This document shows, piece after piece, positions 18,101-25,826 of a stretch of 46,957 nt of DNA. The notes below the pieces were generated by a model. It had not been told where the DNA came from. It made no database searches and saw nothing but the letters and a program-made list of their open reading frames with translations. The DNA is from MGIIb-O5 sp036154155. Its GTDB lineage: Archaea > Thermoplasmatota > Poseidoniia > Poseidoniales > Thalassarchaeaceae. Each line of letters opens with the position of its first letter. Within the stretch, counting starts at the first letter, position 1. Made by a program: the position numbers and the translations under genes. Location of the stretch: contig JAYZLP010000046.1 in NCBI GenBank assembly GCA_036154155.1, positions 1 through 46,957 on the forward strand, in the 5' to 3' direction.

Positions 18101-18432
18101 CCCTTGGAGTGGGGATAGACTACGTGATACACCTCGTCGAGAGGTACAGGGAGGAGACGCGCGGTGGGAAGGACCCTATGGACGCGCTCTCGGTAGTGGG
18201 GGGCGCCTCCGGTATAGCGCTGTTCGGCTCCGCCGTCTCCGACTTCGCCGGTTTCATGGTCATCAACCAGTCCAAGATGGGCTTCTTCTCCACATTCGGG
18301 CTGTTCTGTGCCATAATGATCGGGCTGTCCCTGCTTGCCAGCATGGTAATCGCCCCGGCGATCCTCGGCTTGTTGGACAGGGTAGGGAGTGACGAAGAGC
18401 CCCCTATAAGCAGTGTTCCGGGGCATAGTTGA
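15118..18432 (+). CDS. RND-superfamily (MMPL/SSD-type) membrane transporter
   Basis: About 1104 residues with the duplicated RND architecture: one N-terminal span, a large extracytoplasmic domain, a bundle of about five spans, then the same again. The two bundles carry matched sterol-sensing-like signatures: E-I-D-D-S-L-H-S-L-H-R-Y-K-E-E in the first half and G-V-G-I-D-Y-V-I-H-L-V-E-R-Y-R-E-E in the second. Each is followed by the helix pair with A-F-S-A-N-L-S-S or G-S-A-V-S-D-F. Members export lipids or hydrophobic molecules using ion gradients; the cargo here is unknown. ATG 15118 is chosen, 13 bases after the DnaJ stop; a GTG at 15094 is possible. Confidence 0.85.
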   Translation: MKYRSRGRLFVRDFSHVADFLIPRRRKVHVAVVLFTIMMVPGVIATLEPIDIESYDMESPELDANLVLREEFTAAGNIWGFGVFVRDPSYFGEEGSDVGMIANYPGKASGVTSPAGGILNLTVLREIDENANTLRENEISEFYLPIASEISGDPAMGILDLASDFRSFMSGKSSLTQPRINPYKLATTLDIEESTEPAPTNWTDCGQLECLVFDDPNVTQAHIDLAAHRMANNSNGAFLRFLSNDRAFTPDPSSPVVGPVGHKIAEDGSISSEEWTNGRWSASAAWLIVNFDRDEMQSNGWTFSWKNASAEFGYQWDGLTLKTDPVRYTVDQCKSKEENNAQLCSVEWLYLSLEEDLRESDSQVVTLMFAESINVEINRELLSSVYLVVTMSFAVVALLWINLRRISDVAIVSTALVLSLVWMYGLIGWAIIFGHRTGFEFIFRSQFSNLLPILILALEIDDSLHSLHRYKEERKSGKSPEESSRMSISKVGLAIMLTSVTTIVAFSANLSSDIAALRSFGIEAGIGVLCAFFLTGLWVPLTRLDVDVWLDSRGRLQDEPSDTLHMVPKSWLSSLATKSAKLSPLVIAASLLITSIAVPMMLSLEGDFQVEDFIEEESDLAVGVGLINERFSDEGEPAYILVEGNITNPRILIAMEELRENMNSHGPDDPDQFTRSPSGDVELLGIDQMLWYLRAAMAWNQTPFEEAGWDFESDDGGIGCETIVIPNRDFEFIFIPSTDDSSSLTFLYGFMLTRGIPASGGYPALSTSIVGEFLQVEGDLDYDNPWLTNSGEAPHYPRTSMRFGISSPEQFALVEPALEQLEADMAPFQNLSSSNLRTRGELSSAFSEEEYPVTWAIPTGEPVIRFVAADSMQDDLQGTILLGLVLCFVTLWWGYRQEEPAEYSLKSVRDPKFAKRALLNAAILSSFAYFLMGAQYAVPLAALAIVLSVLWGNEAFTFAAVTTAPISIVIIWLYALVDAFGYGLNMVTVSIAAISLGVGIDYVIHLVERYREETRGGKDPMDALSVVGGASGIALFGSAVSDFAGFMVINQSKMGFFSTFGLFCAIMIGLSLLASMVIAPAILGLLDRVGSDEEPPISSVPGHS

Positions 18433-18517
18433 AACCCCCATCGGACATTGCTCCGCCATGGCAAGGCCCCCCTCCTCCTACAACCCGTAGTTCTTCGAGC
18501 AAGACTCTCTCAGACGC

Positions 18518-19906
18518 CTATTTCCACATTCCCAGGCAGTCCCTCAGAGCGGCCTCTAGGTCCTCGTGCAGGAACTCGTAGCCAGAGGCCTCCAGCCTGC
18601 TGGGCTTGACCCTCTGACCCTCTATCAGCAGGGGCCCCGCGAGCTCGCCGAAGAGGATCCTCATCGAGAACCCCGGGATCGGTGCGAAGGCAGGCCTCCT
18701 AAGTACCCCTCCGAGGGTCTTCGAGAACACCCTCTGCTGGACGGGATTCGGTGCAGTGAGGTTGTACGCGCCCTCGCAACCGGCGCTCATCATAAGGTGG
18801 TGCATGGCGTATATCTCGTCGTCCATGGATATCCATGACATCCACTGCCTCCCTCCGGCAAGCGGTCCGCCCCCTCCCATCTTCCATGGCAGGAGCATGC
18901 GGCCGAGAGCCCCTCCCACGGCCGAGAGCACGATACCGTTGCGGGTGTTGATGACCCTGACCCCGGCCTCCCTGGCCGAGTCGGCGTAGGACTCCCATTG
19001 AATCACGGTGTCTGTTAGGAATCCCTCTCCAGGGGGGCTTTCCTCGGTCAGCTCCTCGTCCATCCTGTTCCCGTAGTAGCCAATCGCGCTGGCGACCACG
19101 AAGCACTCCGGCTTGTTCTCCAGCTGGCTGATTGTGTCAGAGAGGAGTGTGGTTGAGTCCCTGCGAGAGCTCACTATCAGGTCCTTCCTCTTGGTGCTCC
19201 ACCGCTTGTCCCCGATGCCAGCACCCCCAAGGTGTATCACGATGTCGAAGCCCTCTATCGAGGAGGGGTCAAGGACCCCCTCGTCAGGCTCCCAGCTCAG
19301 CTCCTTCTCACCTTCCTTCGCCGACCTCCTGACAAGCCTCCAGACATCGTGACCCCCGGTGTCGAGGAATGCCACTAGCTGGGTCCCTATCAGTCCGGAG
19401 GAGCCGGAAACAAGTATCCTCTTTCGAGGGAGGTGGGAGAACTTGGAGTGCTGTGCGATGTCCCTCTGCAGCCTTAGCTCCCTAGCTTTGAACATCCGGG
19501 TGATCCTGCTTCTCACCAGCATCCCACCGAGCATCCTGTCGACTAGGTTCCCGAGTGGACCAAAGGGGACCTGGTACCTCACGTGGTCAGAAACCGTGGT
19601 AACCCCGTCGGACTCGGTGAAGTGATGATCGTGGTCCCAGGACCAGAACGGCCCCTTGACCATGGTGTCGGCCCAGTGCTTGGGGGGCTCGTAGGCGGTG
19701 TGCTCCGCGACCCACGTCCCCTTGAAAGGACCCATTGGGAACTTGAATATCCTCTGAGAGCCGGGCTCCAGAGTGTCATCGGCTCTGACTTCCTCTGCAA
19801 CCTCCCAAGGTGGCATAAGGCGACGAAAGGAGCCCTTGTACTCATGCCATCCGAAGGTTGTCTCGATGTCCGCTTCCACCACAGTGGTATGCTCATACTC
19901 GTACAA
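18518..19906 (-). CDS. SRPBCC ligand-binding domain fused to TIGR01777-type NAD(P)-dependent SDR/epimerase
   Basis: 462-residue two-domain protein. Residues 1-150 form a START/SRPBCC-type domain (F-G-W-H-E-Y-K-G-S-F-R-R-L-M-P-P-W near the start). Residues 160-462 are an atypical short-chain dehydrogenase of the SDR39U/YfcH type: nucleotide loop G-S-S-G-L-I-G (near 168), H-L-G-G-A-G-I, S-A-I-G-Y-Y-G, and T-R-N-G-I-V-L-S. Its in-frame start is a TTG (19904-19906) immediately preceded by TAG, and no ATG or GTG lies early enough to keep the first strand. This suggests a leaderless or weakly initiated message. The family's substrate is unknown; fused forms also occur in bacteria. Confidence 0.85.
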   Translation of the reverse strand: MYEYEHTTVVEADIETTFGWHEYKGSFRRLMPPWEVAEEVRADDTLEPGSQRIFKFPMGPFKGTWVAEHTAYEPPKHWADTMVKGPFWSWDHDHHFTESDGVTTVSDHVRYQVPFGPLGNLVDRMLGGMLVRSRITRMFKARELRLQRDIAQHSKFSHLPRKRILVSGSSGLIGTQLVAFLDTGGHDVWRLVRRSAKEGEKELSWEPDEGVLDPSSIEGFDIVIHLGGAGIGDKRWSTKRKDLIVSSRRDSTTLLSDTISQLENKPECFVVASAIGYYGNRMDEELTEESPPGEGFLTDTVIQWESYADSAREAGVRVINTRNGIVLSAVGGALGRMLLPWKMGGGGPLAGGRQWMSWISMDDEIYAMHHLMMSAGCEGAYNLTAPNPVQQRVFSKTLGGVLRRPAFAPIPGFSMRILFGELAGPLLIEGQRVKPSRLEASGYEFLHEDLEAALRDCLGMWK

Positions 19907-19972
19907 CTAATCAGCTCCGTACGATGGCCTAGCGGATGACTATTTTACATTTGATTTCCAAAGTTCTGCTAA

Positions 19973-20545
19973 TCAGAAACTCTTCTCCCACAGCCTTAGC
20001 GCCGCCTTGTCGAAGTCAGCCTCAGTAAGTCTGTATCCCCAGTGCTGCAGAGACTGCCTGATTACCGGACTAACCGATACATCATCGAAGCTAGCCTCTC
20101 TTGCTATCACCCTCTTGATTAGCTGACTCCTGAACCTCCCCCTCTCCCCCGCGAAGGAATTCCAGCGCTTGACCTGCCTATCGTCATCAGGCCCCCTCCT
20201 GCCAGAGAAGAACCTGCAGTACCACTGGACCCACCCGTAGGGGTCCTCTGAGCGAATCCACCCCTTCGACTCCCACATCTCCAAGGAGGTCCCACTCTTC
20301 ACTCCGAACCTGTTCACACTCTTGTCATACACTTCACTAGTGAGAAGGGAATTCGGAATTCCCTCCCACCACTCCTCGAATTCGAGATGCTGGTCAGACA
20401 ACTCCTTGCCGGCCACGGATGAGTGGATCGGCCTCCAGTATGTGCCGCCGAAACTTCCTAATTGAAAAATCTCCCTTGGAGTGAGATTGGGCCTGAAATC
20501 AGGTCGATCGTCAAAGAGCAATCGCCCTTCTGCGTCCCTCTGCAT
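19973..20545 (-). CDS. Conserved-looking hypothetical protein, Trp/Arg-rich
   Basis: 190 residues with no recognised domain. It is soluble, basic and rich in aromatic residues, with distinctive segments such as F-G-G-T-Y-W-R-P-I, W-V-Q-W-Y-C-R-F-F-S-G-R-R and D-D-R-Q-V-K-R-W. The pattern looks like a conserved enzyme or nucleic-acid-binding protein, but no catalytic motif can be named. ATG 20545 is chosen (M-Q-R-D-A-E-G-R); an in-frame GTG at 20623 would add 26 residues of different composition. No ribosome-binding site is visible, so a leaderless transcript is likely. It is divergent from the UbiB-like gene. Confidence 0.6.
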   Translation of the reverse strand: MQRDAEGRLLFDDRPDFRPNLTPREIFQLGSFGGTYWRPIHSSVAGKELSDQHLEFEEWWEGIPNSLLTSEVYDKSVNRFGVKSGTSLEMWESKGWIRSEDPYGWVQWYCRFFSGRRGPDDDRQVKRWNSFAGERGRFRSQLIKRVIAREASFDDVSVSPVIRQSLQHWGYRLTEADFDKAALRLWEKSF

Positions 20546-20647
20546 GGTAATTGCAGCGCGTACCGGTTTCAATTCCTTTCTAAACTGCAGTCTGGTTATT
20601 GAGAAGAGTAATACAATCGACACCCCTCAAGAAACCCGGGAACAATC

Positions 20648-21871
20648 GTGAGACTGCTGAACTTCATACTCTTCGTGAGGCAAATCACCAGGGAATCTCC
20701 TGCTGACTTGGATTGGATTCAGAGACAGGGTCTACTGGCAGTCAAGCTATCACAGATTTTCGCACTAAGGCCCGATATACTTAGTGACGAGAAATGCAGA
20801 CAACTTCAGACACTCTACAGAAACGCCTCTACAATTCCAGCAGAGGATGTCAAGGCGATATTGGACAGAGAGGCCCCGAGTCTTTTTCACGATAGTATAG
20901 ATTGGTTCGATGAGCAGCCTCTCGCCTCCGCCTCAGTGGGGCAGGTGCATAGGGCACGCCTCAAGTCAGGAGAGGAGGTGGTTGTGAAGGTAGTAAAGAA
21001 GGACCATGAAGGGAAATTCAAAAGGGACGTCTCCAGAATGAGCAAATTGCTCAGACTGGCCCTCATGGTGTCCCCGAAGCTTCGCAAGGTCGGGAACCCT
21101 GTTGCCCTCCTTAGGCACGTAGAGGATTATACATTGAGGGAACTCGACCTAAGGAACGAGATTTCCGGAGCTCTGAGGCTACGGGGAATACGCGACGAGA
21201 TTTCCGGTGAGTTCCCGATGCCGAGACTCAGGTTCCCCAAGTACTACCCAGAACTGTCCAACAAGTCCATCCTTGTATCTGAGTATGTCAAGGGGGATTC
21301 GCTGGAGGAGATGATAGGGCAATCCAGCCTATCATGGGATGATCTGCTGCAACTATTCAGAATTCACGGGGCATACATGTTTGGAATAGGGACATTTCAC
21401 GGAGACCTGCACCCGGGAAATTGCATATTTGATCAGGATGGAAATTTCGTGTTTATCGATAACGGTGCGATTTGCGAGGCCCCTAGGGATGTCAGCCTAC
21501 CACTGTTCCTCTTCTTCGAGCTCCTTTCCAAGAATGAACTGGATGGGGCGTTCGAAGCGCTAATGGGACTGGCTGGAGAGCCCCCCTCCGAACAAAGAAA
21601 GGCCAGCTTCAAGGACAAGATGTCAGAGATTTACGGAGACTTCGGGGACAAGAGCGTCGGCGAGCAGAGTCTGACCGACTTGATGATGAAAACCGTAAGA
21701 GTCGCAGTGGAAGAGGCAGGGGCAGATTTCGGAGAGGAGGCATTCCCAATAATACGCTCTCTGATGTACATGGACGGACTGGTAATCAGAACTCACCCCG
21801 AGGTCAAGTTGATTTCCCAAATGGGCCCGTCGCTGGCTGAGTTCAGACAAGGGCTGGGGCTAGGTGAGTGA
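20648..21871 (+). CDS. ABC1/AarF/UbiB family atypical kinase
   Basis: Protein-kinase-like ATPase family linked in bacteria, mitochondria and plastids to isoprenoid quinone and lipid metabolism. The 407 residues show the family landmarks: a K-L-S-Q version of the KxGQ motif (33-36), an Ala-rich nucleotide loop (A-S-A-S-V-G-Q-V-H-R-A), the V-V-V-K-V-V-K lysine, F-H-G-D-L-H-P-G-N, and I-D-N-G where most members have I-D-F-G. The start is a GTG. It is followed with no gap by the CrtI-like gene (stop TGA then ATG), so the two are co-translated, which supports an isoprenoid context. The C-terminal membrane anchors of many members are not evident. Confidence 0.85.
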   Translation: MRLLNFILFVRQITRESPADLDWIQRQGLLAVKLSQIFALRPDILSDEKCRQLQTLYRNASTIPAEDVKAILDREAPSLFHDSIDWFDEQPLASASVGQVHRARLKSGEEVVVKVVKKDHEGKFKRDVSRMSKLLRLALMVSPKLRKVGNPVALLRHVEDYTLRELDLRNEISGALRLRGIRDEISGEFPMPRLRFPKYYPELSNKSILVSEYVKGDSLEEMIGQSSLSWDDLLQLFRIHGAYMFGIGTFHGDLHPGNCIFDQDGNFVFIDNGAICEAPRDVSLPLFLFFELLSKNELDGAFEALMGLAGEPPSEQRKASFKDKMSEIYGDFGDKSVGEQSLTDLMMKTVRVAVEEAGADFGEEAFPIIRSLMYMDGLVIRTHPEVKLISQMGPSLAEFRQGLGLGE

Positions 21872-23425
21872 ATGGACGAGCATTCTGATGTTATCGTAGT
21901 CGGTGCGGGCCCGGGGGGTTTGGCATGCTCCATGCTCCTGGCCAAGGCCGGCGTAAAGGTCACCATACTCGAGAAATCTGACGATGTGGGAGGCAGAACG
22001 AGGGTATTCGAGAAGGACGGATACAAGTATGACAACGGACCCACCTTCTTCCACTACCCAGAGATAGCAGAGGAGATATTCGAGGCCCTGGGGATGGATG
22101 CCCATGAGGAGCTGGGCCTCATTCCACTGCACCCGAACTACCGGCTGGTATTCGGAGCCGGCGGGAGCCTTAACGCCACCACAGACCTAGAAGACATGGT
22201 ATCCCAAATCGGAGAACTGTGCGGTGAAAGGAACGCCAATGGTTTCCGTAGGTACATCGAGGATAATAGGAAGAAGTTGAGGCTCTCCAAGAACTGCTTG
22301 AATACGCCTTGGAGCGGACCAGCAGATCTTCTCAGTCGCAGGGCATTGAGGGTTTCGAGGGTCCTGAAGCCATGGAGGAGCGTCTCATCGGACCTTTCCA
22401 AGCTGTTCCCGGACGAGAGGATGCAGTTGGCTATGTCATTCCAGACCAAGTACCTAGGCATGAGCCCCTTCCAGGCCCCAAGCCTATTCACAATTCTCGC
22501 CTACTTGGAGTACGAGCATGGGGTTTTCCACTCAGAGGGCGGCTTGGGCACAATAACCCAGAAGATGGGAAAGATCGCCAGGGATTTAGGGGTCGAAATT
22601 CGACTCAACGAACCCGTAAGGGAATTCGTTTTCGACGGCAAGAGGGTAGTGGGTGCCAGAACAGACGAGAAGACCTACTCGGCCGACCGTTTCGTAATGA
22701 ATGTCGATTTCGCAACTGGAATGAAGGGACTGATCCCCGACGAGCTGCGCAAAAGGTGGTCAAACAAGAAACTGGACGAGAAGTCATATTCATGCTCCAC
22801 TTACATGCTCTACTTGGGAATAGACAAGTTGTATGACACCCCTCACCACCAGATATACGCTGCTAAGGATTACCAGAAGAACCTGAAAGAGGTCACAGAG
22901 CACAAGGTAACTTGGGACGACCCATCGATATACGTCCAAAACGCCTGCGTCACCGACCCAACGATGGCACCAGATGGGCACTCTACAATCTACGTCCTGG
23001 TTCCCGTCAGCAACTCTCACGAGGGAATCAACTGGGACGAGATAAAGGACGATTACATGGACGTTATTCTGGGGCAGATGGAGAACCTCGGGTTTTCCGG
23101 AATCAAGGACCACATCGTTTCGCAGACCATAGTAACGCCTGATGACTGGGCCTCTCGCGACATATACAAGGGAGCAGTCTTCAATCTAGCACATGGTCTC
23201 GACCAGATGCTTTGGAGGAGGCCCCAAAACAAGTTCGAGGAGCTTGACAGACTATACCTAGTCGGAGGTGGAACCCACCCCGGAAGCGGACTCCCAACCA
23301 TCCTTGAGAGTGGTAGAATCTCAGCCAAGATGATTTGTGCCGATATGGGCATAGCTCCAGACTGGAACGGTGCAGAAACATGGTTTGAGGATATGAGAAG
23401 GCCAACTATCAAATCAAAGAGATGA
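21872..23425 (+). CDS. crtI: Phytoene desaturase-like FAD-dependent oxidoreductase
   Basis: 517-residue flavoprotein of the CrtI/CrtN group, which desaturates, isomerises or saturates polyene hydrocarbons. The FAD-binding loop G-A-G-P-G-G is at 11-16, followed by the E-K-S-D-D-V-G-G-R-T-R dinucleotide motif. The C-terminal family signature Y-L-V-G-G-G-T-H-P-G-S-G-L-P-T-I-L-E-S-G is complete. Internal segments (C-S-T-Y-M-L-Y-L-G, H-H-Q-I-Y-A-A, T-D-P-T-M-A-P-D-G-H) also match bacterial CrtI. It lies directly between a UbiB-like kinase and an ABA4-like protein. The substrate (phytoene or another carotenoid) cannot be fixed; related desaturases and saturases share these motifs. Confidence 0.85.
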   Translation: MDEHSDVIVVGAGPGGLACSMLLAKAGVKVTILEKSDDVGGRTRVFEKDGYKYDNGPTFFHYPEIAEEIFEALGMDAHEELGLIPLHPNYRLVFGAGGSLNATTDLEDMVSQIGELCGERNANGFRRYIEDNRKKLRLSKNCLNTPWSGPADLLSRRALRVSRVLKPWRSVSSDLSKLFPDERMQLAMSFQTKYLGMSPFQAPSLFTILAYLEYEHGVFHSEGGLGTITQKMGKIARDLGVEIRLNEPVREFVFDGKRVVGARTDEKTYSADRFVMNVDFATGMKGLIPDELRKRWSNKKLDEKSYSCSTYMLYLGIDKLYDTPHHQIYAAKDYQKNLKEVTEHKVTWDDPSIYVQNACVTDPTMAPDGHSTIYVLVPVSNSHEGINWDEIKDDYMDVILGQMENLGFSGIKDHIVSQTIVTPDDWASRDIYKGAVFNLAHGLDQMLWRRPQNKFEELDRLYLVGGGTHPGSGLPTILESGRISAKMICADMGIAPDWNGAETWFEDMRRPTIKSKR

Positions 23426-23437
23426 GGAGGAACAAAC

Positions 23438-23878
23438 ATGGATGTATATGACGCCTCATTCTTCCTATCAACGGCATGGATCGGACCATTTTGGATACTA
23501 ATGCTAGCCTATCCCGAAGACGAGAGAACGGAGAAGGCCATGCGAGGCCCGTGGTTCTTCCTCGGCCCTGTGGCAATCTGGTTCGCAGTTTCCCTGTCAG
23601 ATCCAAATGCCCTCTCAGAGCTATTTGGTGACATGATGTCTTCTCAACCACTAGATGCTCTTGCAACCCTACTCGGCACCAAGGCAGGCGCATCTGCCGC
23701 CTGGGCCCACATGGTAGCGGGCGACATCTTCGTAACCCGGTGGATTTGGAAGAGGAGCTTGGAAATGGGAGTAGATCCCTGGATAAGGACGGCGTCTATC
23801 TTCTTCGCAGTAATGCTGATGCCAGTCGGGGTCGCGATGCACGTAGCCATGGCACGTCCCGCTGATGCGAACGCGTAA
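23438..23878 (+). CDS. ABA4-like (DUF4281) membrane protein
   Basis: 146-residue protein with about four hydrophobic segments. It resembles plant ABA4 (needed for neoxanthin formation) and its bacterial DUF4281 relatives: the opening W-I-G-P-F-W-I-L-M-L-A-Y-P, then W-A-H-M-V-A-G-D-I-F-V-T-R-W-I, then a Pro/Gly-rich final span (M-L-M-P-V-G-V-A-M-H). It starts 12 bases after the CrtI-like gene with an aggagg ribosome site, so it belongs to that operon. A role in carotenoid end-group modification is inferred from this context. The biochemical activity of prokaryotic homologues is not established. Confidence 0.75.
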   Translation: MDVYDASFFLSTAWIGPFWILMLAYPEDERTEKAMRGPWFFLGPVAIWFAVSLSDPNALSELFGDMMSSQPLDALATLLGTKAGASAAWAHMVAGDIFVTRWIWKRSLEMGVDPWIRTASIFFAVMLMPVGVAMHVAMARPADANA

Positions 23879-23908
23879 ACTCTTGAATTCGGGCCCCTTG
23901 GATGGGCT

Positions 23909-24232
23909 ATGGAGGACCACGAGTCACTAACCGCGATGGAGAGGGGTGACGAGGACTGCGTTCTCAGATTTGCCGACGGCGAGTCTTTCAGGATCGGCTA
24001 CCTTAGCATAAGGAAGAGATGCCAATGTGCCAAATGCAAGCCAAGACAAACAAACGACCAACGAAGATTGGAGTTCGAGGAAGAAATCGAGAGATTCAGG
24101 ATGGAGAAGCCAAGGGCCGAAGTGGTTGGTAGGTACGCAATTAGGCTGGAATGGCCATCGGGATGCTCGAGCGGGATACACGCGTTCTCTCACTTGAGGC
24201 AAATAGCCGAAGAATTGGGCACGAGGCTCTGA
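23909..24232 (+). CDS. DUF971 (GBBH-like N-terminal domain) protein
   Basis: 107-residue single-domain protein like the N-terminal domain of gamma-butyrobetaine hydroxylases, found alone in many prokaryotes, sometimes near Fe-S genes. Family pattern: L-R-F-A-D-G-E-S-F-x-I, then R-K-R-C-Q-C-A-K-C-K-P-R with three metal-type Cys, then V-V-G-R-Y-A-I-R-L-E-W-P-S-G and G-I-H-A-F-S-H-L-R-Q-I. A structural zinc or iron site is likely. Cellular role unknown; an Fe-S cluster assembly link has been proposed for relatives. Confidence 0.82.
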   Translation: MEDHESLTAMERGDEDCVLRFADGESFRIGYLSIRKRCQCAKCKPRQTNDQRRLEFEEEIERFRMEKPRAEVVGRYAIRLEWPSGCSSGIHAFSHLRQIAEELGTRL

Positions 24233-24321
24233 AAATTACTTGCGAAGCCCTCAAATCCACCTTCTCACGCGGCAGAACGTCGACTCAATGGGTCCCCCCC
24301 ATCGAGTCGTCGGTGATTTGC

Positions 24322-25749
24322 ATGGAGGAGGAAGGGACCAACACAGAGTCTGCCGATGTTCCTGAAGAGGGCGACTGGCATCTATTCGCAAGCGCGAGTT
24401 ATGGTTCTGCAGAGGCCGAGCCAACAGAGGTTCTGGAAAACCAGGAAACTCCCGAGGAGGAATGGTTCGATGGCGACGATTACTACCACACCGGGGGGTC
24501 AATTGACTGGGACGCTCCACCTTGCCCAGCGCCTCTCGGGATAGCACATGTGATCAAGATCGGGGCATGTGACAACTGCCTACACAGGATAGGTGGACGA
24601 AGAGTCGACTCAACCGGCGCTGAAGGCGGTGCCATACTTCGAGCGGAGGCCCACTCAAGGGACTCCGAGCTGGTGAAAGTCGAGGTCCCGGACCTCTGCC
24701 CTCTTTGCGAGAACCTCTTTGAGGATGTCACCAACATTGTAGACAGGATAGTAGAGTCCACCAGCGACTATCAGTATTCGACAATGCAATTCGGAATCCA
24801 CCTCCCAAAGGACATGATCCAGAGTGAGGACTCGATTAGGACCAAGCATGGGGCTCAGGGGTCAAAGCCCTTGAAATCGTCCTTTGTCAATTCCATACAA
24901 GATGAGATTTCAAGCAGAATTCAAGGTATTTCCTTTGTCAAGGATAGCCCCGACGTAATGATCACCATAGACGCTTTGACACTAAGGGTCGATGTTGACG
25001 TCAGACCCATTTTCATCTACGGGAGATACAGGAAACTAGAGCGAGGCATACCTCAGACAAGATGGCCATGCCGAGCTTGTAGGGGCAGGGGGGAAGACTG
25101 CGAAAACTGTGAGGGAACAGGACTTCAATACAACGAATCTGTTCAAGATTTGATAGGCGAACCAGTGAGGGAGTCCATGGAGGCGAACGATACCTCATTT
25201 CACGGTATGGGGAGGGAGGATATCGATGTCAGATGCCTAGGCTCCGGGAGGCCATTCGTATTGGAGATCAAAGGTCCAAGGGTAAGGGAAACTGACTTGG
25301 AAAAACTCACAGAAGAGATAAACTCCGAATCTTCGGGCAAGGTGGAAGTAAACTCGCTTAGATGGAGTCAAAAGAGAGAGGTTAGCAGAGTCAAGGAAAC
25401 AAGGTCAGAAAAGTCCTACACAATCCGATTCAGAGTGGAAGAAGAGCCTCTTGCCGACGAGGTAGTGGAGGCGATAAACTCCCTATCGGGAGTGGTTCTC
25501 GAACAAGAGACTCCGAAGAGGGTATCTCACAGGAGGGCCGCCAAGACAAGAAAGAGGAAGGTAACATCGATCAGTGATGTCATTGTCGAGGGCAGCGAGA
25601 TTCAGTTCTCCTTACGGTGCGAGGCCGGAACTTACGTCAAGGAGCTAGTCCATTCCGATGAGGGAAGAACCGTGCCATCAGTGCAGGAAGTCATAGGGAT
25701 GGAATGCGAGGTTCTCTGGCTCGATGTTGAGGATATCCACTCGGACTGA
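24322..25749 (+). CDS. pus10: tRNA pseudouridine synthase Pus10
   Basis: Makes pseudouridine 54 (and often 55) in the T-loop of archaeal tRNAs. The 475-residue protein has an N-terminal zinc-ribbon module (C-D-N-C near 75 and C-P-L-C near 130), a middle THUMP-like region, and a catalytic domain. The latter carries W-P-C-R-A-C-R-G-R-G-E-D-C-E-N-C-E-G-T-G and the active-site motif G-R-E-D-I-D-V-R-C-L-G-S-G-R-P-F with the catalytic Asp. ATG 24322 is preferred; a longer frame upstream runs into the DUF971 gene. The first ~50 residues are acidic and not part of the core. L21e follows, the usual archaeal neighbour. Confidence 0.9.
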   Translation: MEEEGTNTESADVPEEGDWHLFASASYGSAEAEPTEVLENQETPEEEWFDGDDYYHTGGSIDWDAPPCPAPLGIAHVIKIGACDNCLHRIGGRRVDSTGAEGGAILRAEAHSRDSELVKVEVPDLCPLCENLFEDVTNIVDRIVESTSDYQYSTMQFGIHLPKDMIQSEDSIRTKHGAQGSKPLKSSFVNSIQDEISSRIQGISFVKDSPDVMITIDALTLRVDVDVRPIFIYGRYRKLERGIPQTRWPCRACRGRGEDCENCEGTGLQYNESVQDLIGEPVRESMEANDTSFHGMGREDIDVRCLGSGRPFVLEIKGPRVRETDLEKLTEEINSESSGKVEVNSLRWSQKREVSRVKETRSEKSYTIRFRVEEEPLADEVVEAINSLSGVVLEQETPKRVSHRRAAKTRKRKVTSISDVIVEGSEIQFSLRCEAGTYVKELVHSDEGRTVPSVQEVIGMECEVLWLDVEDIHSD

Positions 25750-25770
25750 GAAGCCACCCAATCCGACGCC

Positions 25771-25780
25771 CTTAATAGCA
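25771..25780 (+). promoter_or_regulatory. Possible TATA-like element upstream of L21e
   Basis: An AT-rich cttaatagca stretch about 50 bases ahead of the L21e ATG, in a short gap after pus10. The spacing would put a start site near 25800 with a short leader. Weak evidence; archaeal TATA boxes are loose. Confidence 0.25.
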
Positions 25781-25826
25781 GACCTCAGGTCGAGCGCTTC
25801 CACGACCTACGGTCGAAGGTGGTATT

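Noticed and set aside
18433..18517. Terminator between the convergent RND and SDR genes
   Set aside because: No clear stem plus T-run on either strand; only a C-rich tract.
22309..22836. 175-codon plus-strand frame within crtI
   Set aside because: Out of frame with an intact CrtI-like protein and lacking any recognisable features.
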